From the NCBI RefSeq assembly GCF_945859825.1, contig NZ_CAMAPC010000005.1, positions 62,001 through 126,000 on the forward strand: a DNA stretch of 64,000 nt, given 5' to 3'. This document shows positions 36,237-45,446 of this stretch, piece by piece. The notes beneath the pieces were generated by a model that was not told where the DNA came from, ran no database searches, and saw only the letters and a program-made list of their open reading frames with translations. The translations under genes and the position numbers were made by a program. The number at the start of each line of letters is the position of its first letter. Positions within the stretch are counted from its first letter, which is position 1. This DNA comes from Pseudoalteromonas holothuriae. Lineage in GTDB: Bacteria > Pseudomonadota > Gammaproteobacteria > Enterobacterales > Alteromonadaceae.

Positions 36237-36605
36237 ATGGATGGCGCAAGTCTATTAAATGGCGTTAATGCCACAATTAAACCTGTTAATGGCTTTAAAG
36301 ATACTTATGTATATCATAAGGATAAGCAGACTGTTTATATTAAACATGTATTTGCCAATAAAATCACTAAACGACTAAAGCCAAATATGACAGCACAAGA
36401 TATTGACCTAATACGCCAACTTGATGCACTACATCTGCGCTGCTACGTATTGGTGCATATTAACAGCTATAACAGTAAGCAATACGATTTAGCGCTCTTT
36501 TTAGATGATTATGAAGCAATACAAGGGGTATCTAACGAACTCGTTAAGCAAAGAGCTATGCCCATCAATAATGCCGTTAACTTGATCAACACGATTTTGC
36601 TCTAA
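36237..36605 (+). CDS. Unknown 122-residue protein paired with an HTH gene
   Basis: Soluble, with no family recognised. It has a beta-rich first half (FKDTYVYHKDKQTVYIKHVF) and a helical end. The ATG follows GAGAGAG. An XRE-type gene begins 11 bp downstream, so the two form an operon, a layout seen in toxin-antitoxin modules and in small regulatory pairs. Sequence alone does not decide between these. Confidence 0.55.
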   Translation: MDGASLLNGVNATIKPVNGFKDTYVYHKDKQTVYIKHVFANKITKRLKPNMTAQDIDLIRQLDALHLRCYVLVHINSYNSKQYDLALFLDDYEAIQGVSNELVKQRAMPINNAVNLINTILL

Positions 36606-36615
36606 GGAAACGACG

Positions 36616-36927
36616 ATGAAACACAACACTGCTCGCAGAAAAACCCTTGTTACGCAATTTAAAAACGAGTTACAAACCATGATACGCAAGCTCAGAAAAG
36701 AACATGGCCTCACACAAAAACAACTTGCGACTTTACTCGGTGTCGATCAAGCCACCATCAGCAACTTTGAAAGCGGCAAAACAGTAATGAACTTAGTCCA
36801 AGCCTACGAAATATATTTGATGTTTGGACGTAATCTTACCAGCTTACCAGCCTCTTCTACTGCTGCCGAACTTGCCCCCGCAGTAAATTCCTCCCACACA
36901 TGCAACCTAGAGCGTACATCTCGTTAA
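36616..36927 (+). CDS. XRE-family HTH regulator
   Basis: 103 residues. The HTH (RKLRKEHGLTQKQLATLLG, DQATISNFESGK; residues about 25-56) is complete and HipB-like. A helix (VMNLVQAYEIYLMFG) follows, then a flexible tail. The ATG follows TAAGGAAACG. It is probably the autoregulating partner of the unknown protein encoded just upstream. Confidence 0.82.
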   Translation: MKHNTARRKTLVTQFKNELQTMIRKLRKEHGLTQKQLATLLGVDQATISNFESGKTVMNLVQAYEIYLMFGRNLTSLPASSTAAELAPAVNSSHTCNLERTSR

Positions 36928-36932
36928 ATTAA

Positions 36933-37215
36933 TTATTTCATTTTAATTATCTTTAGGGGCTGTTGAGCAGGGACAGTTCCAGCGGGTAGCTTGATGTAAA
37001 CATAAATGGAGCCCCAATCGGCGTAGTAAAAACCGATGTCGAAGTATTTTAACATCAGCTCAGAAGGCTCAGCCTTTAAGTCACTGTAGGTGTAATACAC
37101 TTGGAAGGACGTAGCAGAGATGTCGGCACGGCTGAAATAGCTCTGAGTATTTGCCCTGCTTATTATCTAAATACCCATCCAGAAGCTCGAATTTATAGTA
37201 CTGATATTCCCTCAC
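36933..37215 (-). pseudogene. N-terminal remnant of an uncharacterised gene, frameshifted
   Basis: From a GTG at 37215 the frame reads REYQYYKFELLDGYLDNKQG. A shift near 37145 leads to SYFSRADISATSFQVYYTY, DLKAEPSELMLKYFDIGFYY and ADWGSIYVYIKLPAGTVP, then a TAA at 36933. The YEF...ATSF...DLK..P...M..YFD..LY.A.WG...RLP pattern is that of the N-terminus of a broadly distributed uncharacterised protein (often annotated with SWIM-type zinc-finger proteins). The rest of that gene is absent. Confidence 0.55.
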
Positions 37216-37231
37216 GATCACTCTTTATCAG

Positions 37232-37307
37232 TTAATGCTGAATTGAAAAGTTTGCTTTAATAAAGGCTGAGCTTGCACCACTCTAGCGACCGGCTTAGCA
37301 TTATAGA
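37232..37307 (-). pseudogene. Decayed second copy of the SEC-C gene 3' end
   Basis: About 76 bp align at roughly 80% with the 3' end of the SEC-C gene (32598-32680). The translation ends PLLKQTFQFSIN against PLLKQTFQFTINA. Nothing upstream of it remains recognisable. The remaining stretch 37308-37491 up to parC shows no gene. Confidence 0.7.
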
Positions 37308-37491
37308 CATGACCTTCCTCAGAAAGACGACTGGCGTATGCTTGTACACAGCCCTCTTCCTGATTAGTCTCAGAGTTGAGCCTATTTCGTCATTGTGAGC
37401 TTGTTTTAGAGTCTCATCATCTTAAACGAGTGGCACGTCTTCAAGTCGCGGCTTTTTCTTATCAATTTAAACAAAACTCTACCTGTTAAGG

Positions 37492-39783
37492 CTACTCAAG
37501 TTCAGGCTCATCACCAGTCGATACTGAGGCCTTACTTTCAATGTCATACTCATCCACACGCTGTAAGCCTCTTGGTAACTTGTTACCTCTGCGGCCTCGC
37601 TCACCATAGTAATGTTCTAAATCACTGGGCTTAAGGGTTAGTTTTCGCTTACCAGCATGTAGTGTGACTGAGCTTCCCTCTGGGATACAAGCCAGTACTT
37701 TTACAAACTCTTCTCGGGCTTGCACTTTGGCACTTGGGATAGAAATAATTTTATTACCTTTACCTTTACCCAGTTTTGGTAAATCACGTAACGGGAATAA
37801 CAACATACGGCCTTCATTAGAAATGGCCATACACATATCGGTTGCTACATCATTAACTGTGATAGGTGCCATCAACTCAGCCCCTTTTGGTACACTCACC
37901 AGTGCTTTACCATTTTTGTTTTTACTCACTAAATCGTTAAATTCAGTGATAAAACCATAACCCCCATCGGTGGCCATTAAGTACATGGTTTTTTCTTCAC
38001 CCATAACCACATGCTCAAAGGTGCTACCAGTGGCCATGTTAAAGCGCCCAGTCATAGGCTCGCCTTGGCTTCTTGCCGACGGTAAGCTATGTGCTTCAGT
38101 AGCAAAAGCACGGCCTGAGGTATCTAAAAATACCGCAGGTTGATTGCTCTTACCTTTGGCTGACGCTTTATAACTATCGCCCGAGCGATAGTTTAACCCT
38201 TGGGCATCAATATCGTGGCCTTTGGCTACGCGTGCCCAACCTTTATCAGAAAGCACCACCGTAACAGCCTCTGATGGGATCAAGTCTTTTTCACTTAAAG
38301 CTTTGGCTTCTGAGCGCTCAATAACTGGCGAGCGGCGCTCATCACCGTAAAGCTCAGCGGCTTCTTGAATTTCTTTTTTCATGAGCGTCGACATGCGGCG
38401 ATCTGAGCCCAATGTTAACTCTAATTTGTCACGTTCTGCGCTTAGCTCATCTTGCTCACCACGAATTTTTACTTCTTCGAGTTTTGCTAAATGACGCAGT
38501 TTTAAGTCTAATATGGCCTCAGCTTGTTTATCTGATAAGTCAAAACGTGCTATCAAGACTTCTTTAGGTTTATCTTGGGTACGAATAATATCAATAACTT
38601 CGTCAATATTTAAAAAGGCGGCCATTAAGCCTTCTAAAATATGTAAACGAGCCAATACTTTATCTAGTCGATATTGTAATCGACGGCGTACTGTTTCACG
38701 GCGAAAGATTAACCACTCAGATAAAATTTGCAGTAAATCTTTAACCTGAGGGCGGCCATCTAAGCCAATCATATTTAAATTAACGCGGTAGCTTTTTTCT
38801 AAATCAGTGGTGGCAAATAAATGCGCCATTAAAGGCTCTATCTTTACACGGTTTGAGCGCGGTATGATCACAATACGGGTTGGGTTTTCGTGATCTGACT
38901 CATCTCGTAAATCCGCTACCATAGGCAACTTTTTAGCGGTCATTTGCGCGGCTATTTGTTCAAGCACTTTGCCACCAGAGCATTGATGCGGCAACGCAGT
39001 GATCACAATATCACCTTGCTCTTCGCTATACACGGCGCGCATTTTAATTGACCCACGTCCCGTGGTATAAATCTTTTTAATATCTGATTTAGCAGTAATT
39101 ATCTCAGCATCGGTTGGGTAATCCGGTGCGTGTACTATATCCAACAACTCTTCTAACGTCGTTTTTGGTTTATCAAGCAAGGTGCAACATGCACTCGCCA
39201 ACTCTTTCACATTATGAGGGGGAATGTCGGTTGCCATACCAACTGCAATACCGGTAACACCGTTGAGTAAAATATGTGGCAAACGTGATGGCAGCACCTT
39301 TGGTTCATCCATGGTGCCATCAAAGTTAGGGGTCCAATCGACAGTGCCCTGCCCTAGTTCTTTTAATAATATTTCAGAGAATTTTGATAAACGCGCTTCG
39401 GTATAACGCATTGCAGCAAACGATTTAGGGTCATCTGCCGCACCCCAGTTACCTTGCCCATCAACTAATGGGTAGCGGTATGAGAACGGCTGCGCCATCA
39501 GTACCATGGCTTCGTAACAGGCGCTATCGCCATGTGGGTGGTATTTACCTAACACATCACCCACGGTCCGAGCTGATTTTTTATATTTTGCTGCAGCCGA
39601 TAACCCCAGCTCACTCATGGCATACACGATACGACGCTGCACAGGCTTTAAACCATCACCAATGTGAGGTAAAGCACGGTCCATGATCACATACATAGAA
39701 TAATTTAAATAGGCATCTTCAGTAAAACGCCCCATCGTTTGTTGTTCAATCCCCTGTAAAGACAAGGTTTGAGGATCAGTCAT
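37492..39783 (-). CDS. parC: DNA topoisomerase IV subunit A
   Basis: The breakage-reunion subunit that decatenates daughter chromosomes. 763 residues, the usual length. The catalytic tyrosine is Y127 in [11 protein letters not shown]. The quinolone-determining region [12 protein letters not shown] has the sensitive-type Ser87 and Glu91 (S80 and E84 in E. coli). The C-terminal beta-pinwheel repeats are present. It is the last gene of nudF-yqiB-cpdA-yqiA-parE-dehydrogenase-parC, 8 bp after the dehydrogenase gene. Confidence 0.97.
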   Translation of the reverse strand: MTDPQTLSLQGIEQQTMGRFTEDAYLNYSMYVIMDRALPHIGDGLKPVQRRIVYAMSELGLSAAAKYKKSARTVGDVLGKYHPHGDSACYEAMVLMAQPFSYRYPLVDGQGNWGAADDPKSFAAMRYTEARLSKFSEILLKELGQGTVDWTPNFDGTMDEPKVLPSRLPHILLNGVTGIAVGMATDIPPHNVKELASACCTLLDKPKTTLEELLDIVHAPDYPTDAEIITAKSDIKKIYTTGRGSIKMRAVYSEEQGDIVITALPHQCSGGKVLEQIAAQMTAKKLPMVADLRDESDHENPTRIVIIPRSNRVKIEPLMAHLFATTDLEKSYRVNLNMIGLDGRPQVKDLLQILSEWLIFRRETVRRRLQYRLDKVLARLHILEGLMAAFLNIDEVIDIIRTQDKPKEVLIARFDLSDKQAEAILDLKLRHLAKLEEVKIRGEQDELSAERDKLELTLGSDRRMSTLMKKEIQEAAELYGDERRSPVIERSEAKALSEKDLIPSEAVTVVLSDKGWARVAKGHDIDAQGLNYRSGDSYKASAKGKSNQPAVFLDTSGRAFATEAHSLPSARSQGEPMTGRFNMATGSTFEHVVMGEEKTMYLMATDGGYGFITEFNDLVSKNKNGKALVSVPKGAELMAPITVNDVATDMCMAISNEGRMLLFPLRDLPKLGKGKGNKIISIPSAKVQAREEFVKVLACIPEGSSVTLHAGKRKLTLKPSDLEHYYGERGRRGNKLPRGLQRVDEYDIESKASVSTGDEPELE

Positions 39784-39791
39784 GTAACACC

Positions 39792-40892
39792 CTATTTTTT
39801 GTTATAGCGAACGCGATAAATCGCGTTAGCAAAATCATCCGACACCAGCAGACTGCCATCAGCAAGCTCTGCAAACGCAACAGGACGACCCAAGGTTTGT
39901 TCTTTATCTAAAAAGCCGGTTATAAACGGCTCGTAGGCGGTAATTTCGCCTTCTTTGATAGTGGCCATCATCACACGATAGCCCACTTTAGTGCTGCGGT
40001 TCCAAGAGCCATGCTCTGCCACCAGCAGCTTATTGTGCATATTTTTAGCAAACTGCTTACCACGGTAAAAATGTATACCCAACGGTGCTACATGAGCCTG
40101 TAAAGCCAGTTTTGGCGCTGTATATTTTTGCATGTCTGCCAAGGTTTTATCTTTACCATACTCAGGGTCTAACACACTGCCGCCATGCACGTACGGAAAC
40201 CCAAAATGTTCACCATTCAAGCTTACACGGTTTATTTCATCAGGTGGAATATCATCCCCCATCATGTCACGACCATTATCACTGAACCATAACACGCCAC
40301 TTTGTGGGTTAATGTCAAAACCTACAGAGTTTCGTACGCCCTGTGCGATTGTTGTTAACTGTTTGGTTTGTAAATTAAGTGAAAAAATCCGGCCAAACTG
40401 CGCATCTTCAGCACACACATTACAAGGCACACCAACAGGAATTAACAACTCACCTTCATCATTAAAGCGGATAAACTTCCAGCCATGATGACGCTCACTA
40501 GGCAGCTTATCAAACACCACTTCATAATTTGGTTTTGATAATTGTTTATCTATGTTTTTAAATCGAATGATGCGATGAACTTCGCCAACGTACAAGTCGC
40601 CATCTTTTAGTGCTAACCCTGAAGGCATATTTAGCCCTTGAGCGAGTACTATTTTTCTATCCGCAATACCGTCTTGATTATTGTCAATCAGTGCGTATAC
40701 ATTACCGGCTCTGCGCGAACCGGCGTATACCACACCTGATTTAGACACTGCTAACTGTCTGGCATTTTCTACATTTTTAGCAAAGTAGTTTATCTCATAC
40801 CCTGCTGGTAAATTTAACCGCTTCAGCTGCTCATCAGCTTGGCTAAAAGTAGCGCATATTAAACCTGTTGCAAGTAGTATATTGCGAAGCAT
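39792..40892 (-). CDS. Periplasmic PQQ-dependent sugar dehydrogenase-like protein
   Basis: 366 residues with a signal peptide ([19 protein letters not shown]). The beta-propeller pattern of the glucose/sorbosone dehydrogenase family is visible: [51 protein letters not shown] (conserved W-F-x-D-N-G) and [12 protein letters not shown]. Substrate and cofactor use are inferred from the family. It sits between parE and parC with gaps of 3 and 8 bp, so it is co-transcribed with topoisomerase IV. Confidence 0.8.
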   Translation of the reverse strand: MLRNILLATGLICATFSQADEQLKRLNLPAGYEINYFAKNVENARQLAVSKSGVVYAGSRRAGNVYALIDNNQDGIADRKIVLAQGLNMPSGLALKDGDLYVGEVHRIIRFKNIDKQLSKPNYEVVFDKLPSERHHGWKFIRFNDEGELLIPVGVPCNVCAEDAQFGRIFSLNLQTKQLTTIAQGVRNSVGFDINPQSGVLWFSDNGRDMMGDDIPPDEINRVSLNGEHFGFPYVHGGSVLDPEYGKDKTLADMQKYTAPKLALQAHVAPLGIHFYRGKQFAKNMHNKLLVAEHGSWNRSTKVGYRVMMATIKEGEITAYEPFITGFLDKEQTLGRPVAFAELADGSLLVSDDFANAIYRVRYNKK

Positions 40893-40895
40893 GCG

Positions 40896-42791
40896 CTATA
40901 CCTCTACTTGCGCTTTATCGCCGTGATTTTCAAGCCATTCTTTACGATCACCTGAGCGCTTTTTAGCCAGTAACATATCCATCATTTCCATCGTCTGCTG
41001 TGGCTCTTCCAGCGTTAATTGAACCAATCGCCGAGTGTTAGGATCCATCGTGGTTTCGCGCAGCTGTAATGGGTTCATTTCACCCAATCCTTTGAAGCGC
41101 TGAACATTAACCTTGCCACGCTTTTTCTCGGCTTCGATTCTGGCAAGTACGCCTTTTTTCTCATCTTCATCTAAGGCGTAATACACATCTTTACCTACAT
41201 CAATTCGAAACAGTGGGGGCATGGCCACATAAACATGGCCTTGCTTTACAAGCGTTGGGAAATGGCGCACAAACAAGGCACACAACAAGGTAGCAATGTG
41301 CAACCCATCCGAATCAGCATCAGCCAGAATACAAATTTTGCCATAACGTAATCCCGACAAATCGTCAGAATCAGGGTCAATACCCAGTGCAACTGAAATA
41401 TCATGTACTTCTTGAGAGGCAAGTATTTGTCCTGACTCAACTTCCCACGTATTCAAGATTTTACCTCTGAGCGGCATAATCGCTTGAAACTCACGATCTC
41501 GCGCCTGCTTGGCAGAGCCTCCTGCAGAGTCACCTTCTACTAAAAACAATTCTGAGCGTTCAGTTTCAGTGCCAGAGCAATCAGTGAGTTTACCCGGTAA
41601 TGCGGGGCCAGAAGTCACTTTTTTACGCACTACTTTTTTAGCTGCACGCAAGCGCTTTTGCGCGTTACTAATACATAGTTCAGCCAGTAACTCAGCTGTA
41701 TCTGTGTGTTCATTTAGCCACAAGCTAAACGCATCTTTAACGATACCAGATACAAATGTGGCACAAGAGCGAGACGAGAGCTTTTCTTTGGTTTGCCCAG
41801 CAAACTGCGGGTCTTGCATTTTGACTGATAAAACATAGCTACACTTATCCCAAATATCCTCAGGAGTTAACTTAACCCCTCTTGGTAATAAGTTACGAAA
41901 TTCACAAAACTCTCGCATAGCCTCAAGCAAGCCTTGCCTCAAACCATTAACATGAGTACCACCTTGCGCTGTTGGAATAAGGTTAACGTAGCTTTCGGTA
42001 ATTGATTCACCACCTTCTGGTAACCAATGCAGTGCCCAATCAACCCCTTCTGTAGAGCCACTAAAACTGCCAGTAAATGGGCTTTTTGGTAGTACTTCGT
42101 AACCCGCACAGCTATCTTTTAAATAATCTTCTAGCCCGGCTTCATAATGCCACTCTTGGGTTTCTTTGGTTTGTTTGTTCACAAAGCGAATTTTTAACCC
42201 AGGACACAATACCGCTTTAGCTTTTAATACATGATTTAGTTTCGCTAAAGAGAAATTAGCTGAGTCGAAATAACTGGCGTCGGGCCAAAAGTGTACTGAT
42301 GTTCCGGTATTACGCTTACCTACTGTTCCGATAACTTTAAGGTCTTGTACTTTATCGCCATGCTCAAATGCCATTTCGTACACTTGGGCGTCACGCTTAA
42401 CCGTGATCTCAACACGTTTAGATAAGGCATTTACCACTGAGATCCCCACACCATGCAATCCACCTGAGAATTGGTAGTTTTTATTGGAGAACTTTCCGCC
42501 GGCATGAAGCTTTGTAAGAATAAGTTCTACCCCGGGCAGGCCTTCTTCAGGGTGAATATCGACCGGCATACCACGGCCATCGTCAATCACTTCTAATGAG
42601 TTATCTTCATGTAAAATAACATCAATTTTGGTTGCATGACCTGCGAGCGCCTCATCCACACTGTTATCAATAACCTCTTGACCTAAGTGGTTGGGCCGTG
42701 TGGTGTCAGTGTACATGCCGGGACGACGTTTTACCGGTTCAAGACCATTTAAAACCTCAATGGCTTCGGCGTTATAGTTTTGCTCGCTCAT
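40896..42791 (-). CDS. parE: DNA topoisomerase IV subunit B
   Basis: The ATPase subunit of topoisomerase IV. 631 residues. GHKL motifs are present (VIDNSVDEALAGHA, IDDGRGMPVDIHP, GLHGVGISVVNALS), as is the TOPRIM start FLVEGDSAGGSAKQ and the conserved MNPLQLRETTMDP. It follows yqiA by 32 bp in the same operon. The start ATG fits E. coli ParE. Confidence 0.97.
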   Translation of the reverse strand: MSEQNYNAEAIEVLNGLEPVKRRPGMYTDTTRPNHLGQEVIDNSVDEALAGHATKIDVILHEDNSLEVIDDGRGMPVDIHPEEGLPGVELILTKLHAGGKFSNKNYQFSGGLHGVGISVVNALSKRVEITVKRDAQVYEMAFEHGDKVQDLKVIGTVGKRNTGTSVHFWPDASYFDSANFSLAKLNHVLKAKAVLCPGLKIRFVNKQTKETQEWHYEAGLEDYLKDSCAGYEVLPKSPFTGSFSGSTEGVDWALHWLPEGGESITESYVNLIPTAQGGTHVNGLRQGLLEAMREFCEFRNLLPRGVKLTPEDIWDKCSYVLSVKMQDPQFAGQTKEKLSSRSCATFVSGIVKDAFSLWLNEHTDTAELLAELCISNAQKRLRAAKKVVRKKVTSGPALPGKLTDCSGTETERSELFLVEGDSAGGSAKQARDREFQAIMPLRGKILNTWEVESGQILASQEVHDISVALGIDPDSDDLSGLRYGKICILADADSDGLHIATLLCALFVRHFPTLVKQGHVYVAMPPLFRIDVGKDVYYALDEDEKKGVLARIEAEKKRGKVNVQRFKGLGEMNPLQLRETTMDPNTRRLVQLTLEEPQQTMEMMDMLLAKKRSGDRKEWLENHGDKAQVEV

Positions 42792-42823
42792 AGATGGATT
42801 CTTTTTATTTAATTCGTTCTGTT

Positions 42824-43390
42824 TTACGTGATTTTAAGAAAATTGACAACCGTGTCAAAGTAACGTTGAAAGTCCATAAAACGATGATCACCAGCAAACT
42901 CTATTCGTTGCTGGCATGATTGATAATACTGCAGCGCATGCTGATAAGGCAGGACTTCATCGCCCATTTGCTGCAACAGCATCAATAGTTCTGGTTTTGT
43001 TAAGTCAGCTACATACAATTGTTGAAGGGCATGTATGTGCTCTTGCCCCAATTGATAATGTATCTTCTGATACGGATTATACTGTGCTCCTAAATAATCC
43101 GCCAATAATTCAAAAGGTCGAACAGCTGGATTGACCACCACCGCGGGTACATTATGCTGTTGTGACAAGTATGTCGCATAAAACCCACCCAAAGAGCTAC
43201 CCACTAACACGGTTCGCTCATCAATAATTGATTCTAACTGAATAATTGCAACACGAGGGTCAAAATGTAGCCTAGGCGTTATGTAGTCACACGCAAATGA
43301 TTGCGATTTTAACCAAGCACCAAATTGTTGTGCCTTGGCTGACAACTCAGAACTATTGAAGCCATGAATGTAAATTACCCGTTTAACCAT
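42824..43390 (-). CDS. yqiA: YqiA-family esterase
   Basis: 188 residues, an alpha/beta hydrolase with YIHGFNSSELSAKA at the start, the nucleophile elbow LVGSSLGGFYATYL (Ser near residue 65), and a C-terminal catalytic His in GDHRF. The physiological substrate is unknown. Its start overlaps cpdA by 16 bp. Confidence 0.9.
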   Translation of the reverse strand: MVKRVIYIHGFNSSELSAKAQQFGAWLKSQSFACDYITPRLHFDPRVAIIQLESIIDERTVLVGSSLGGFYATYLSQQHNVPAVVVNPAVRPFELLADYLGAQYNPYQKIHYQLGQEHIHALQQLYVADLTKPELLMLLQQMGDEVLPYQHALQYYQSCQQRIEFAGDHRFMDFQRYFDTVVNFLKIT

Positions 43391-44148
43391 ACCACCTCAG
43401 TACTAAATGTATCATCCTCAATGGTGATCAGCCGCCAAGCTGGGCCTAAATCTTGCTGCTGCCACAGTGCTGTGCCTTTGGTAAACTGGATAGAAGTGGC
43501 AGGCGTTGCAAAAATATCCAGCTCTCGAAAGCGTAAGTGGTATTCATTGTGAACATGACCATGTATTAATGCCATTACGCACTCACTCTCAACAAGAATA
43601 TTTAAAAGCTGAGGCCCATTTTCCAGCATGTGCTTGTCTAAATAACCATCAATAGGCACAGGGTGGTGGTGGCAAAATACCAAAGTTTTACTCGCTGAAT
43701 TGTTTAGCGCTTGTATTACATCTGCTAAATGCGGCTCATCGCACCAACCCGCAGGGGTTGGGCCTTTAGAGTTGAGCAATAAAATATCAATAGCATCGGT
43801 ATACAAACGTTTGGCTGTTTGAATTTGACCTTGACTCATGTGCTCCAGCATATCTAATTCGTCATGATTGCCCGGTAGCCAAAAAACCGGACAAGTTAAA
43901 TCAGACTCACTCACCAGTGTCGCAAATAATGTGTACGAAGCAATGGTATGGTCTTGAGTAAGATCACCACCAAATACAACCGCATCAAGTTGTTGCAGCG
44001 CTAATTGCGATAAAACGGCGCGTAAATTATCTGCGGTATTTACGTCAAAATAAAGTCCTTTGCGGTGTGCAAATAGGTGACTATCGGTAATATGAGCGAG
44101 CTTAAGGTGGCTTTTCTCAAAATAGTGCGCCTGCTTAAACCAAGCCAT
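43375..44148 (-). CDS. cpdA: 3',5'-cyclic AMP phosphodiesterase
   Basis: A calcineurin-like metallophosphoesterase that lowers cAMP. 257 residues. The metal motifs are complete: AHITDSHLF (D-x-H), FGGDLTQD, LPGNHDELD, FCHHHPVPI and IHGHVHNE. It overlaps yqiB upstream by 14 bp and yqiA downstream by 16 bp, which implies coupled translation. Confidence 0.93.
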   Translation of the reverse strand: MAWFKQAHYFEKSHLKLAHITDSHLFAHRKGLYFDVNTADNLRAVLSQLALQQLDAVVFGGDLTQDHTIASYTLFATLVSESDLTCPVFWLPGNHDELDMLEHMSQGQIQTAKRLYTDAIDILLLNSKGPTPAGWCDEPHLADVIQALNNSASKTLVFCHHHPVPIDGYLDKHMLENGPQLLNILVESECVMALIHGHVHNEYHLRFRELDIFATPATSIQFTKGTALWQQQDLGPAWRLITIEDDTFSTEVVWLNG

Positions 44149-44590
44149 TATTTACATCCCAATTGAGTGGCACTTTACCACTTTCAAGGCAAGCCATGAA
44201 CCAATCAGCTAAAAATGCATTAATTTGATACTTTTCATCTTTTTGATGCATGTTTGGATTAGGGTAGCGATAAGAGGGCTTAATGCGCTGATGGTAATCA
44301 TGATGTATCACTTCAGCGACTTTAGCATCGTGATATAAACGAACCGCAAGATGCAAACTTGGAAAAAACACACTGCTACTTGAGGTTTGCCTAATAATAA
44401 TGTCTGTGGTGTATTTGGCACACTCTTGCACTTCAATAACATAATGTACATTTGCCAGCTCAATTGCTCTTTGCGCACCGTGCTCTTCTGGTGGTAACAA
44501 TTTAAGCGCACGTAGATAATTACGCTCGCACAAAGTAATATACTTAGGTAAGGACTGCACATAATCACGTACTATCGCAATATCACTCAA
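44135..44590 (-). CDS. yqiB: YqiB-family protein (DUF1249)
   Basis: 151 residues without membrane segments. The conserved family stretch YVIEVQECAKYTTDIIIRQ (residues about 50-68) and KYQINAFLADWFMACLESG (about 121-139) are present. Function is not established; it was placed by sequence and by its fixed position between nudF and cpdA. Confidence 0.88.
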   Translation of the reverse strand: MSDIAIVRDYVQSLPKYITLCERNYLRALKLLPPEEHGAQRAIELANVHYVIEVQECAKYTTDIIIRQTSSSSVFFPSLHLAVRLYHDAKVAEVIHHDYHQRIKPSYRYPNPNMHQKDEKYQINAFLADWFMACLESGKVPLNWDVNNGLV

Positions 44591-44616
44591 AGTTACACCT
44601 CAACTTTTTAACCTAT

Positions 44617-45228
44617 CTAACCAACCAGCACTTTTGCTTTATTAAGTGCGAGCCATTGTAAACTAATCACGGTAGCTGCGTTATCAATTTCGCCACTTTG
44701 CAACCGCTCTATCGCTTCACTATAGGGTATCACATGACTTTTAATATCTTCACCTTCACTTTCTAAACCATACACCCCACCAGCCTCTGATAAGTCCGCA
44801 ATGGCCAGATATAAGTAAAGGCGTTCAGTAGTACCTCCAGGACTTGATAAATACGAGGTCATAAAGTGTAGCTCATTTAATTCAAGCCCAGCCTCTTCTT
44901 GTGCTTCTTTACGTGCAACATCTTCATATTGCTCACTTCCCTCAGCCATACCTGCAATACATTCTAATAACCAAGGAGATGCTTTACTCGCCATCGCACC
45001 AATACGTATTTGCTCAATCAATAACACAGAATCTGTCACAGGGTCATAAGGCAATACGGCAACAGCATGGCCTCGCTCTAAAATTTCTCGGCTGATAGTT
45101 TGTGACATACCACCTGAAAACAAGGCGTGACGAAACTGATACAATTGTATTTCAAAAAAACCATTGAATATGCTTTTAACTGATTCCAACTTCACGTCTT
45201 GCTTATCAAAGCATGCGATTGATGACAT
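44617..45228 (-). CDS. nudF: ADP-ribose pyrophosphatase
   Basis: A Nudix hydrolase of 203 residues. The Nudix box reads G-x5-EDVARKEAQEEAGLEL (residues about 92-116), with Lys in place of the usual Arg at REUxEE. LLECIAGMAEG precedes it, as is typical of the ADP-ribose subfamily, and SSPGGTTERLYLYL follows. It is the first gene of the operon leading to parE and parC and is divergent from tolC. Confidence 0.93.
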   Translation of the reverse strand: MSSIACFDKQDVKLESVKSIFNGFFEIQLYQFRHALFSGGMSQTISREILERGHAVAVLPYDPVTDSVLLIEQIRIGAMASKASPWLLECIAGMAEGSEQYEDVARKEAQEEAGLELNELHFMTSYLSSPGGTTERLYLYLAIADLSEAGGVYGLESEGEDIKSHVIPYSEAIERLQSGEIDNAATVISLQWLALNKAKVLVG

Positions 45229-45446
45229 AACTAGATCCTATTTTTTTACACCGGGGGTTTAAATTGTAATCAACTACCCCCATTATGTTGATTCTCATTA
45301 TTTTTAGCCATTTATTACCAAATAAAGGCTTGTATTATATTCTGTTACATTTGTTGATACTGTTTTACGTTTAAACTTTTTCGTTCTGAAAAAAAACAAG
45401 GTAACATGCGTTTAATACAAAAAGTTGTCTAAGGACTGAACGAACG

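Noticed and set aside
45280..45312. Fur-box-like sequence upstream of tolC (GATTCTCATTAT)
   Set aside because: It fits only one half of the 19-bp consensus and AT-rich sequence gives such matches easily.
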